Assembly (NCBI GenBank): GCA_025360015.1
Contig: JANYCZ010000078.1
Span: 32,761-96,760 of the forward strand
Direction of reading: 5' to 3'
Length of the DNA stretch: 64,000 bases
Source: Verrucomicrobiota bacterium
Lineage (GTDB): Bacteria; Verrucomicrobiota; Verrucomicrobiia; Verrucomicrobiales; Verrucomicrobiaceae
Part shown: positions 1 to 9,000 of the stretch, one piece after another
How the letters are laid out: each line of letters starts with the position of its first letter
Position numbering within the stretch: the first letter of the stretch is position 1
The notes under the pieces: model-generated
What the model was told of the DNA's origin: nothing
Databases searched by the model: none
Seen by the model: only the letters and a program-made list of their open reading frames with translations
Translations under genes and position numbers: made by a program

Positions 1-219
1 CAAAGCCAGCTCGCGATGAATGAAATGCGGACCAACAGCTACTTTCTGGTCAATCTGTCCCTGACCTACCGCATCAAGCAGGGACCAACGACCATCGACT
101 TGTATGTCAAAGGCATGAATCTCACCAACGAAGACGCGCGAGAGCATACGTCAGTGCTCAAAGACCGCGTTCCTCTACCGGGGCGTGGATTGGTGGCAGG
201 TTTAAAGCTGACTTTCTGA
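1..219 (+). CDS. TonB-dependent receptor, C-terminal fragment
   Basis: The reading frame is open from the left edge of the window, so only the last 72 residues are present. It carries alternating polar and hydrophobic strands (YFLVNLSLTYRI, TIDLYVKGMNLTNEDAR), the 'NLTNED' turn common in the last strands of TonB-dependent receptors, and a terminal Phe (LKLTF) typical of beta-barrel outer-membrane proteins recognised by the BAM complex. The family imports siderophores, vitamins or glycans across the outer membrane using TonB energy. The substrate cannot be judged from this fragment. The next gene is 133 bp downstream. Confidence 0.7.
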   Translation, partial: QSQLAMNEMRTNSYFLVNLSLTYRIKQGPTTIDLYVKGMNLTNEDAREHTSVLKDRVPLPGRGLVAGLKLTF

Positions 220-298
220 TGAAATCGCGGTGTTTCTCATAAATGACACGCTAAAGAAAGGAATTTTCCAAATTTAAGATAAACGTCAGAATATTTTG

Positions 299-326
299 TT
301 GCGGCTAAATCTATACTGAGTATAAT
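299..326 (+). promoter_or_regulatory. Candidate sigma-70 promoter of the glycosylphosphotransferase gene
   Basis: TTGCGG at 299-304 and a perfect TATAAT at 321-326 are separated by 16 bases, 27 bases before the ATG at 353. The surrounding 130 bp is AT-rich. This is inferred from consensus only; Verrucomicrobial promoters are poorly characterised. Confidence 0.45.
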
Positions 327-340
327 TAAAGTATTCAGTA
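314..340. promoter_or_regulatory. Imperfect palindrome over the -10 box, operator-like
   Basis: The arms tactgagta (314-322) and tattcagta (332-340) form an inverted repeat with one mismatch and a 9-base spacer. It covers the predicted -10 hexamer, which is where a repressor dimer would act. The element CGGCTAAAT at 302-310 lies immediately upstream. Confidence 0.4.
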
Positions 341-352
341 GATTTTAACGCC

Positions 353-1843
353 ATGGAAGCAGCCAACTCTAATTCCAATATTCTGGGCGCAGGCACCGTC
401 CTGCAGGCCCTTGAAGCACGGCGCGCCTGGCGGGAAAAAGAGCAATTGTCCCCTCATTTCTGGGTTCTTGTTAGCATTTTAGGCGATCTAGTTATGGCCA
501 TTCTGGCGGCTTATACTGCCTACTGGCTGCGCTTTCACACGATCATCCGTGAATTTGGCAACTTTGATGCCATGACCTTCCGTCAGTACAGTGGCCATAC
601 GGCGCTGGGGAGTCTCTCTCTCATCCTCGTGCTGGCCTGGCAGGACATTTATCACCAGAATGTGCTGCTGCGCACCCGCTGGGTGTCTTCGAAGATTGCC
701 AAGGGAATCCTCGTCTGGACGGCGGGATTCCTGGCCATCACGCTCGCATTGAAACTGCAGCCCAGCATCTCCCGCGTCTATGTGATGCTCAATGGTGCCA
801 CCGCGTTGCTCCTGGTGCTGAGCTGGCGCTCCGTTTTCATGTCATGCCTGCGTGCCCCGGGCCGCATTGAGGCCTTGCAGCAGCGCACCTTGTTTGTTGG
901 CTGGAATTCCGAGGCTGTGAGCCTGTGGAAGACCATGAAGCGGGATCAAACCGGTGCCTTTGACATCATGGGCTGGGTCAGAACGGGCAGCGCTGAGGAC
1001 AGCCAGCCCGCCGATGGCGACGTGCCGTGCCTGGGGGATCTGCATGAAGTGGAGCATCTCGTCTCCACGCACGCGGTGGACATGGTCGTCGTGGCGGATC
1101 TGCACGGCCCGCGTGAGCAGATGATCACCCTGGCCAATCTGTGCGAGCGTGAAATGATCCAGTTTAAGGTCATCCCTTCGTATTTCAGAGTGTTCGTGTC
1201 CGGCCTCACGCTTGAAACCATCGCTGGCACGCCCGTGCTGGGGGTCACACGCCTGCCACTGGATGACACATTCAATGTGATGACCAAGCGCATTGTCGAT
1301 GTCGTGGGCGCCACAATCGGACTGATGTTGAGCGCTCCCATCATTGCGTTGTTCAGCGCCATCGTCTGGTTGGAGTCCCGGGGGGCGGTATTCTACCGCC
1401 AGCGCCGCTGGGGCTTCAATGGGGTGCCCTTCGACATCATCAAAATCCGCTCCATGAAGATGGATGCCGAGTCTGCCAAGGGGGCGCAATGGTGCGTCAA
1501 AGACGATCCTCGCCGTCTTAAAGTCGGTGCCTTCATGCGCAAATGGAACGTGGATGAACTGCCGCAGTTCTGGAATGTGTTGAAGGGGGAGATGAGCCTC
1601 GTCGGACCGCGTCCAGAACGGCCTGAACTCATTGTCGGCTTCAAACACCAAATCCCGCATTACAATGCGCGCCACCATTCCAAGCCTGGCATGACCGGCT
1701 GGGCGCAGGTCAACGGCCTGCGTGGTGACACCGATCTCGGCGAGCGCATCCAGTGTGACCTCTGGTACCTCGAAAACTGGAGCGTGTGGCTCGATCTGCA
1801 GATCATGATCCTGACCTTCTTCAAGCGCGACAACGCGTATTGA
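353..1843 (+). CDS. Exopolysaccharide polyprenyl glycosylphosphotransferase
   Basis: A 496-residue member of the WcaJ/PssY-type initiating sugar-phosphate transferases. It would place the first sugar phosphate on undecaprenyl phosphate at the inner membrane to start an exopolysaccharide repeat unit. The N-terminal ~160 residues hold about four membrane segments, a Rossmann-like CoA-binding-type domain follows (about 175-280), and a final hydrophobic hairpin near residue 315-335 leads into the bacterial sugar transferase domain. Diagnostic motifs are KIRSM, DELPQFWNVLKGEMSLVGPR and the closing TGWAQVNG. Length is normal for the family. The ATG at 353 is preceded by a good promoter and no strong ribosome-binding site. 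The sugar (glucose or galactose) cannot be assigned. The glycosyltransferase starting at 1902 probably adds a later sugar. Confidence 0.9.
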   Translation: MEAANSNSNILGAGTVLQALEARRAWREKEQLSPHFWVLVSILGDLVMAILAAYTAYWLRFHTIIREFGNFDAMTFRQYSGHTALGSLSLILVLAWQDIYHQNVLLRTRWVSSKIAKGILVWTAGFLAITLALKLQPSISRVYVMLNGATALLLVLSWRSVFMSCLRAPGRIEALQQRTLFVGWNSEAVSLWKTMKRDQTGAFDIMGWVRTGSAEDSQPADGDVPCLGDLHEVEHLVSTHAVDMVVVADLHGPREQMITLANLCEREMIQFKVIPSYFRVFVSGLTLETIAGTPVLGVTRLPLDDTFNVMTKRIVDVVGATIGLMLSAPIIALFSAIVWLESRGAVFYRQRRWGFNGVPFDIIKIRSMKMDAESAKGAQWCVKDDPRRLKVGAFMRKWNVDELPQFWNVLKGEMSLVGPRPERPELIVGFKHQIPHYNARHHSKPGMTGWAQVNGLRGDTDLGERIQCDLWYLENWSVWLDLQIMILTFFKRDNAY

Positions 1844-1901
1844 GGAATTGAATGAAATCTTGGTGGCATCTGGTGCTGGCGCGGGCATTCGTTCGCATCC
1901 C

Positions 1902-2819
1902 ATGCCGCTGTTCACGGTTTACACGCCCACCTTCAATCGCGCCCACACGCTGCACCGCGTGTTTGACAGCTTGCAGGCGCAGACCTGCCGCGATTTTGAG
2001 TGGCTGGTGATCGACGACGGCTCCACGGACGACACCCCCGCCTTGATGGCCCGCTACCAAAGCGAGGCCGCTTTTCCCGTGCGCTACCTGCGGGAGCCGC
2101 ATCGCGGTGCGCACCATGCGCACAATCTCTCCCTGCGTGAATCCCAGGGGCAGCTCTGGCTCAAGCTCGATTCTGACGACGGCTGCCTGCCGGACGCTCT
2201 CGCACGCCTGCAGGATCACTGGGAGCAGTTCACCGCCGTGCAGCGTGGTGCGTTCTCCGGCGTCACCGGTCTGTGTCGTGATCAAAACGGCGCGCTCGTC
2301 GGCATGCGATTTCCCACCGATCCGCTCGACTGCTCAGCCGCCGAGCTCGAGTACCGCCACAAGGTGCGCGGGGAGAAGTGGGGCTTCCTGAGACTCGATG
2401 TGCTGCGCCAGTTTCCCTATCCCGAGGATGTGCCGGGGAATTTCATCCCAGAATCCTTCATCTGGTGCCAGATTTCCCAGCATCATCAGACACGCCATAT
2501 CAACGAAGACCTGCGCATCTACTGGATGGACGCGCCCTCGCTTGTCCACGGTCGCGCCAATCCGCGCACCAACGCCGTCGGCCATCGCCTCATGTTCAAA
2601 ATGGTGCTTGATCTCGAAAGCGGCTGGTTCTGGGTGGCGCCGCTGCGCCTGCTGCGTGCGTCCGTGCAGTACAGCCGCTTTGCCTTTCTGAGCGGCATGG
2701 GTTTTGGGGCGCAGTGGAGTGCTTTGAAATCCCTGGGCGGGCGGCTGCTCTGGCTAACCGCGCTGCCCGTCGGGTTCGTCCTCTGGCGGCGCGACTGCGT
2801 GCGGTTTCCACAGCCCTGA
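1902..2819 (+). CDS. Glycosyltransferase family 2
   Basis: A 305-residue GT-A-fold glycosyltransferase. The N-terminus reads MPLFTVYTPTFNRAHTL, followed by the nucleotide-sugar site DDGSTDDTP and a DxD-like metal site in LDSDDG, all typical of GT2 enzymes using UDP- or other nucleotide sugars. A TTG at 1848 would extend the frame by 18 residues, but it lies only five bases after the previous stop and adds no conserved sequence, so I chose the ATG at 1902. A hydrophobic stretch near the C-terminus suggests membrane association. The gene is 58 bp downstream of the initiating transferase and probably co-transcribed, pointing to exopolysaccharide assembly. The sugar and acceptor are unknown. Confidence 0.85.
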   Translation: MPLFTVYTPTFNRAHTLHRVFDSLQAQTCRDFEWLVIDDGSTDDTPALMARYQSEAAFPVRYLREPHRGAHHAHNLSLRESQGQLWLKLDSDDGCLPDALARLQDHWEQFTAVQRGAFSGVTGLCRDQNGALVGMRFPTDPLDCSAAELEYRHKVRGEKWGFLRLDVLRQFPYPEDVPGNFIPESFIWCQISQHHQTRHINEDLRIYWMDAPSLVHGRANPRTNAVGHRLMFKMVLDLESGWFWVAPLRLLRASVQYSRFAFLSGMGFGAQWSALKSLGGRLLWLTALPVGFVLWRRDCVRFPQP

Positions 2820-2898
2820 GCGGCGCGAAATGGGCCGAGTGCCATTCACGCCTAACGACTTTTTTCTTTTTGAAAATTTCGGGGTGGACAGAATAGCG

Positions 2899-2934
2899 CT
2901 GAATCGGCTAAAGATTCAGGCTGATTCGGCTAAA
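2899..2934 (+). promoter_or_regulatory. Direct repeat of CTGAWTCGGCTAAA upstream of the giant repeat gene
   Basis: CTGAATCGGCTAAA (2899-2912) and CTGATTCGGCTAAA (2921-2934) are 22 bp apart, about two helical turns. The first copy also forms a small palindrome, GAATC (2901-2905) with GATTC (2913-2917). The arrangement looks like a tandem regulator-binding site about 125-160 bp before the start at 3061. Function is inferred. Confidence 0.4.
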
Positions 2935-3060
2935 TATTAAGCACGGGCTGACTTAAGTCGTTTACCAAAGTGTTTTCCTATCTGCTTGTCACCGCGAGGT
3001 GTTCTGCCGGGCGGAGAAGAGGCATTTTGGGCCTCACTCACTGCCGCTCAGAAAAACATC

Positions 3061-6000
3061 ATGACCATCCACATCGTGCGGGCCCTGGCCCTACTGCTTC
3101 TCGTTTCTGCCACCAGTCTCCCCGCCCAGGTGCCTCAGCTCCTGAACTATCAGGGCCGCGTCGCGGTCGGTAGCGTGAATTTTGACGGCTCCGGCCAGTT
3201 CAAGTTCGCCCTCGTCAATGCGGACGGCAGCACCACCTACTGGAGCAATGACGGCAGCAGCACCGCCGGCAGCGAGCCCACCGCCGCAGTCGCCCTCACG
3301 GTGACGAAGGGGCTCTATTCCGTGCAGCTCGGGGACACCACGCTCACGAACATGACGGCCGTGCCTGCCAGCGTCTTCACCCATGCGGATGTGCGCCTGC
3401 GTGTCTGGTTCAATGACGGCACCAACGGCTCCCAGCTCCTCACCCCGGATCAGCGCATCGCCGCCGTGGGCTACGCCATCGTGGCGGGCAGCGTGCCGGA
3501 TGGCAGCATCACCAGCGCCAAGATCGCCAGCGGAGCGGTGGGCAGCAGCCAGCTCGCCACCGGCCTCAGCCTCAATGGCACCCTCATAGGCAATGCCTCC
3601 ACAGCGACGTTGGCGACCACCGCCACCACCGCCACCACCGCAGGCAGCTTCAGCGGCAGCTTGCTGGGAGACGTCACTGGCACGCAGGGAGCCACGATCG
3701 TCTCACTCGTCGGCGGCTCCACCGCCGCCAACGTCCACACCGCCGAGCTGCTGGCCAATGCGGCGACGAATCTGAACACCGCAGGCACGATTGTGCTGCG
3801 CGACGCCAGCGGTAGTTTCAGCGCCGGGAGCATCACCGCTGCGGGGACGCTCAACCTGCCCACCACCAGCAGTTCCAGCGTAGGCGTTATCAATCAAAAC
3901 GGGGCGGGTCTTCTCCATAGCTTTGGTTCCAGCAGTCTTTTCGCCGGGGCGGGCTCCGGCAATTTCACCCAGACGGGCTATTCCAACGTGGCCTATGGCA
4001 ACAACACGCTGCCGGCCCTCACCACCGGGCATAAGAACACCGCCGTCGGCACCGGCGCGCTCGCGGCTAACGATGCTGGCATCCAGAACACGGCGGTAGG
4101 CTACGTGGTGCTGACGTCGAACACTTCCGGTGTCAAAAACACAGGGATCGGCACCTACACCCTAACCAGCAACACCACGGGCACCGACAACACGGCCAGC
4201 GGTTACGAGGCGCTGCAGCTCAACACAATCGGCTCCTTCAACAGCGCCTTTGGCAGAGACGCGCTGGCCTACAACGTCACGGGCAGTCAGAACACCGCCA
4301 TCGGCACCAATGTGCTCCAGAACAACACTGCCAGCAACAACACCGCAGGCGGCTATCAGGCGCTGCTGGGCAACACCAGCGGCACTGCCAACACCTCTTT
4401 TGGCTGGCAGTCGCTTTCGAGCAATACCATCGGCGCGAACAACATCGCCCTCGGTAGTAATGCAGGCAATCTCCTCACCACCGGCAGCAACAACATCGAC
4501 ATCGGCAGCCCCGGTGTGGCCGGAGAGTCCAACATCATCCGCATCGGCGATGGCACCACGCAGACCGACACCTACCTCACCGGTGTCATTCACGGCAACG
4601 GCTCGGGTTTGACGGGCCTGCCCGCTGCCGCCATTACGGGAACCATCACCAGCAGCCAGATCACCTCAGGTGCCGTCGGCAGCACGCAGTTGGCCTCCGG
4701 CCTCACGCTCGCCGGTACCACGGCCATTTCGGGAATCCTCAACCTGCCCACCACGAGCAGTTCGAGTGTGGGTGTCATCACCCAGAACGGCAACAGGCTG
4801 ATCAGCTCCTATGGCACCAGCAATTTCTTTGCAGGCCCGTCTTCGGGCAATTTCACCATGACGGGCGTCCAAAACACGAGCGTCGGCACCAACTCGATGC
4901 AGCTCAATTCGACAGGGTTTAGCAACACTTCCATCGGTGCTCTTGCACTGCAATCTAGCACTACGGGGAACCTCAACACCGCTGTCGGTTCCCTTGCTCT
5001 TAGCAAAAACACGACGGCGGGATTCAACACGGCCACAGGTGCCCAGGCACTTTCCAACAACACGGTTGGTGCCAGCAATACGGCCAATGGCTCTTCGGCG
5101 CTCAATAACAACACGACGGCTGGCAGCAATGTCGCCATTGGGACGGCGGCCATTTACACACAGTCCTTCAGCAATGGCGGGACGGCATGGACTAGCAACA
5201 ACACGGCGGTGGGAACCGCCACCCTGTATTCAAACCAGCCGACTTCCACCACGACCGGCGTCAACAACACCGCACTGGGTGCCAATGCGCTGGCCGCCAA
5301 CACCACCGGGGCGAACAACATCGCCATCGGCAACAACGCCAGCAGCCTCCTCACCACCGGCAACAACAACATCGACATCGGACATGTGGGTATTGCAGGC
5401 GAGTCCAACATCATCCGCATCGGCGATGGCACCACGCAGACGGACACCTACCTCACCGGTGTCATTCACGGTAACGGCTCCGGTTTGACCGGCATCACTT
5501 CCACCAGTCTGGCAGCAAATAGTGTGACGAGCACCCAGATCGCCAGCGGAGCGGTGGGCAGCACGCAACTTGCCTCCGGCCTCACGCTCGCTGGCACCAC
5601 GACCATTTCGGGCGGCATCAACCTGCCCAACACCACCAGTGCGACCGTGGGCGTCATCAACCAGGCTGGCAGTCCCTTTATCAGCGCCTATGGGACCCAA
5701 AACTTCTTTGCGGGGCAGCTTGCGGGTAATTTCACCCAGACCGGCCTCTTCAACACGGGCGTGGGTGGCGTTTCGATGCAGCTCCTCACGACCGGCTCCT
5801 ACAACACGGGCATCGGCGGCTATTCGTTGCAGCAAAACACCACGGGTAGCTACAACACAGCCTCCGGCTACTACGCTCTTCGATTCAACACGACGGGAGG
5901 CAACAACACGGCCATCGGTGCCCAGGTCCTTGCAAACAATACGACGGGTAGTACCAACACGGCCACCGGTGCCCAGGCGCTTTTAAACAACACGATTGGA

Positions 6001-9000
6001 GGTAGCAATACGGCCAACGGCTATTTGGCGCTTACCAACAACACCACGGCCAGTGCCAATGTCGCCATTGGGCAGTCTGCCCTCAACGCCCAGTCCTACA
6101 ACAATGGCGGGGCGGTATGGAGCAGCTACAACACAGCAGTCGGATTCAGCACGCTATCTGCGAACCAGCCGGTTTCCTCCACCACCGGCTACAACAACGC
6201 GGCGCTGGGTGCTTTTGCGCTGGGCACCAACACCACGGGGGCAAACAACACGGCGGTGGGCAACAATGCGCTGGCCTCCATCGCCTCTGGGAACAACAAC
6301 ATCGCCATCGGCAACAATGCAGGCATCTCGCTCAACACCGGCAGCAACAACATCGAAATTGGGAATGTGGGTGTGTCGGCGGAGGCCAACACCATCCGCA
6401 TCGGCACCAGCGGTACGCAGACGGTCACCTACCTCGTCGGCACCGTGACCTTGCAGGCTGGCACCGCCACCCTGGCCCCCTTGAAGCTGCAGACCGGCAC
6501 GAATCTCACCACGCCCGTGTTCGGCTCCGTGGAGTTTGACGGCACCAATGTGTACGTCACTAACAACAGCGGCACGCCCACGCGCAAGACCCTCGCCTTC
6601 ATCGACTCCGCCCTCGCGGCAGGCACCGTGACCAGCACGCAGATCGCCAGCGGTGCCGTGGGCAGCGCGCAGATCGCCAGTGGCGCAGTGGGCAGCACGC
6701 AGTTGGCCTCCGGCCTCACCCTCGCTGGCACCACGGCCATTTCCGGCGGCATCAGTCTGCCCTCTACCAGCAGTTCCAGCGTGGGCGTCATCACCCAGAA
6801 TGGGGGCAGCCTGATCAGCTCCTATGGGGGCCAAAATTTCTTTGCGGGTCCGCTTTCGGGAAATTTCACCATGACGGGCAGCTTCAACACAAGCCTGGGG
6901 GCCAGTTCGCTGCAGGCCAACTCGTCTGGCATAAGCAACACTTCCATTGGTGCCAATACGCTACAGTTCAACACCACGGGAAACAGCAACACAGCTGTCG
7001 GTGCCACGGCACTTAACAAAAACACGACGGCAAGTGGTGCTACTGCCATAGGTGCACAGGCACTTTACAATAACACAATTGGTTCTGGCAATACGGCTAC
7101 AGGTGCTTCGGCGCTCTTTAACAACACCACAGCCAGCAACAATGTCGCCATGGGTGACAATGCCTTGCAGGCGCAGTCCTTCAGCAATTCAAACGTCGTT
7201 TGGTACAGCAACAACACAGCCATTGGACACTACTCTCTGACGGCCAATCAGCCGACCTCCACCGGCACCGGCAACAATAACACGGCATTGGGTGCCTTTG
7301 CGCTGAACGCCAACACCACGGGGGCGAACAACACAGCCCTTGGCAGCAATGCTGGCAACATCCTCACCACCGGCAGCAACAACATCGCCATCGGCAGCAA
7401 TGCCGGCTTCTCGCTCACCACGGGCAGCAACAACATCGATATCGGGCATTCGGGCGTCGGGGCTGAATCGAATACCATCCGCATCGGGACCAGCGGGACG
7501 CACACGGTCACCTACCTCGTCGGCACCGTGACCTTGCAGGCAGGCACCGCCACAGTGGCACCGTTGAAGTTGCAGACCGGCACAAACCTCACCACGCCCG
7601 TATTCGGGTCCGTGGAGTTTGACGGCACCAGTCTGTACCTCACCAACAACAACGCTTCCCCCACGCGCAAGACCCTTGCGTTCATCGATTCCGCCCTCGC
7701 AGCGGGCACTGTGACCAGCACGCAGATCGCCACCGGCGCGGTGGGCAGCACGCAACTGGCCTCCGGCCTCACCCTCGCCGGCACCACGGCCCTTTCGGGA
7801 GTCCTCAACATTCCCACCACCAGCAGTTCCAGTGTGGGTGTCATCACCCAGAACAACGTCAGACTCATCAGTTCCTTTGGCACCAACAATTTCTTTGCGG
7901 GCCCGATTTCGGGTAACTTCAGCATGACAGGCAGCCAAAACACAAGCTTAGGTGCCTCTTCGTTGCCATCAAACTCGACTGGCATAAGCAACACTTCCAT
8001 CGGTGCCTTTACGTTGCTGGCTAACACCACGGGGGGCAGCAATACCGCCGTCGGTGCCCTTGCACTTCAAAGCAACACGACGGCAAGTGGCAACACGGCC
8101 GCCGGTGCCCAGGCACTGTACAACAACACCGTTGGTAATTACAATACGGCCAACGGCTTTCTGGCGCTCGAAAACAACACCACGGCCGGCTACAATGTCG
8201 CCCTGGGGATGACCGCCCTCCTCACCCAGTCTTTCAGCAATGGCGGGACAGCATGGAACAGCTACAACACGGCGGTGGGAGCCGGTGCCCTGTATGCAAA
8301 CCAGCCGACCTCCCCCGGCAACGGAGTCAACAACACGGCGCTGGGTGCCTTCGCTCTGTTCGCCAATGTCACGGGGAACAATAACATCGCCATCGGCAAC
8401 AACGCCGGGAACCTCCTCACCACCGGCAGCAACAACATTGACATTGGTCATGTGGGCGTGGCAGGCGAAGCCAACATCATCCGCATCGGCACCAACCAGA
8501 CGGACACCTACCTCACGGGGGTTATTCATGGCAACGGCTCAGGTCTGACCGGCATCACGGCCACCAGCCTGGCGGCCAACAGTGTGACCAGCACGCAGAT
8601 CGCCAGCGGCGCGGTGGGCAGCGCCCAGATCGCCAGCGGCGCGGTGGGCAGCGGACAGCTTGCTTCCGGCCTCACGCTGGGCGGCACCACGGCCCTGTCT
8701 GGCGGCCTCAGTCTGCCGGCCACGAGTGCCAGCGGGAGTGTGGGTGTCATCTCTCAGAATGGCAGCAGCCTCATCCAGACCTTTGGCACCAATAACTTCT
8801 TTGCCGGCCAGAATTCCGGGAACTTCACTCTCACGGGCAGCGACAACGTGGCGGCGGGTTTCGGCACGCTCGCAGTCCTCACCACGGGTCGTAAAAACGT
8901 CGCCATCGGCAGCGGGGCACTGGCTGTGGCCACGACAGGCTTGGAGAATACGGCTGCGGGCTACAACGCGCTGGCGCTCGCCACCACCGGCAATCAGAAC

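Noticed and set aside
842..1915. A 357-codon minus-strand ORF opposite the glycosylphosphotransferase
   Set aside because: It is antisense to a clear gene and has His/Arg/Gln-rich sequence with no domain.
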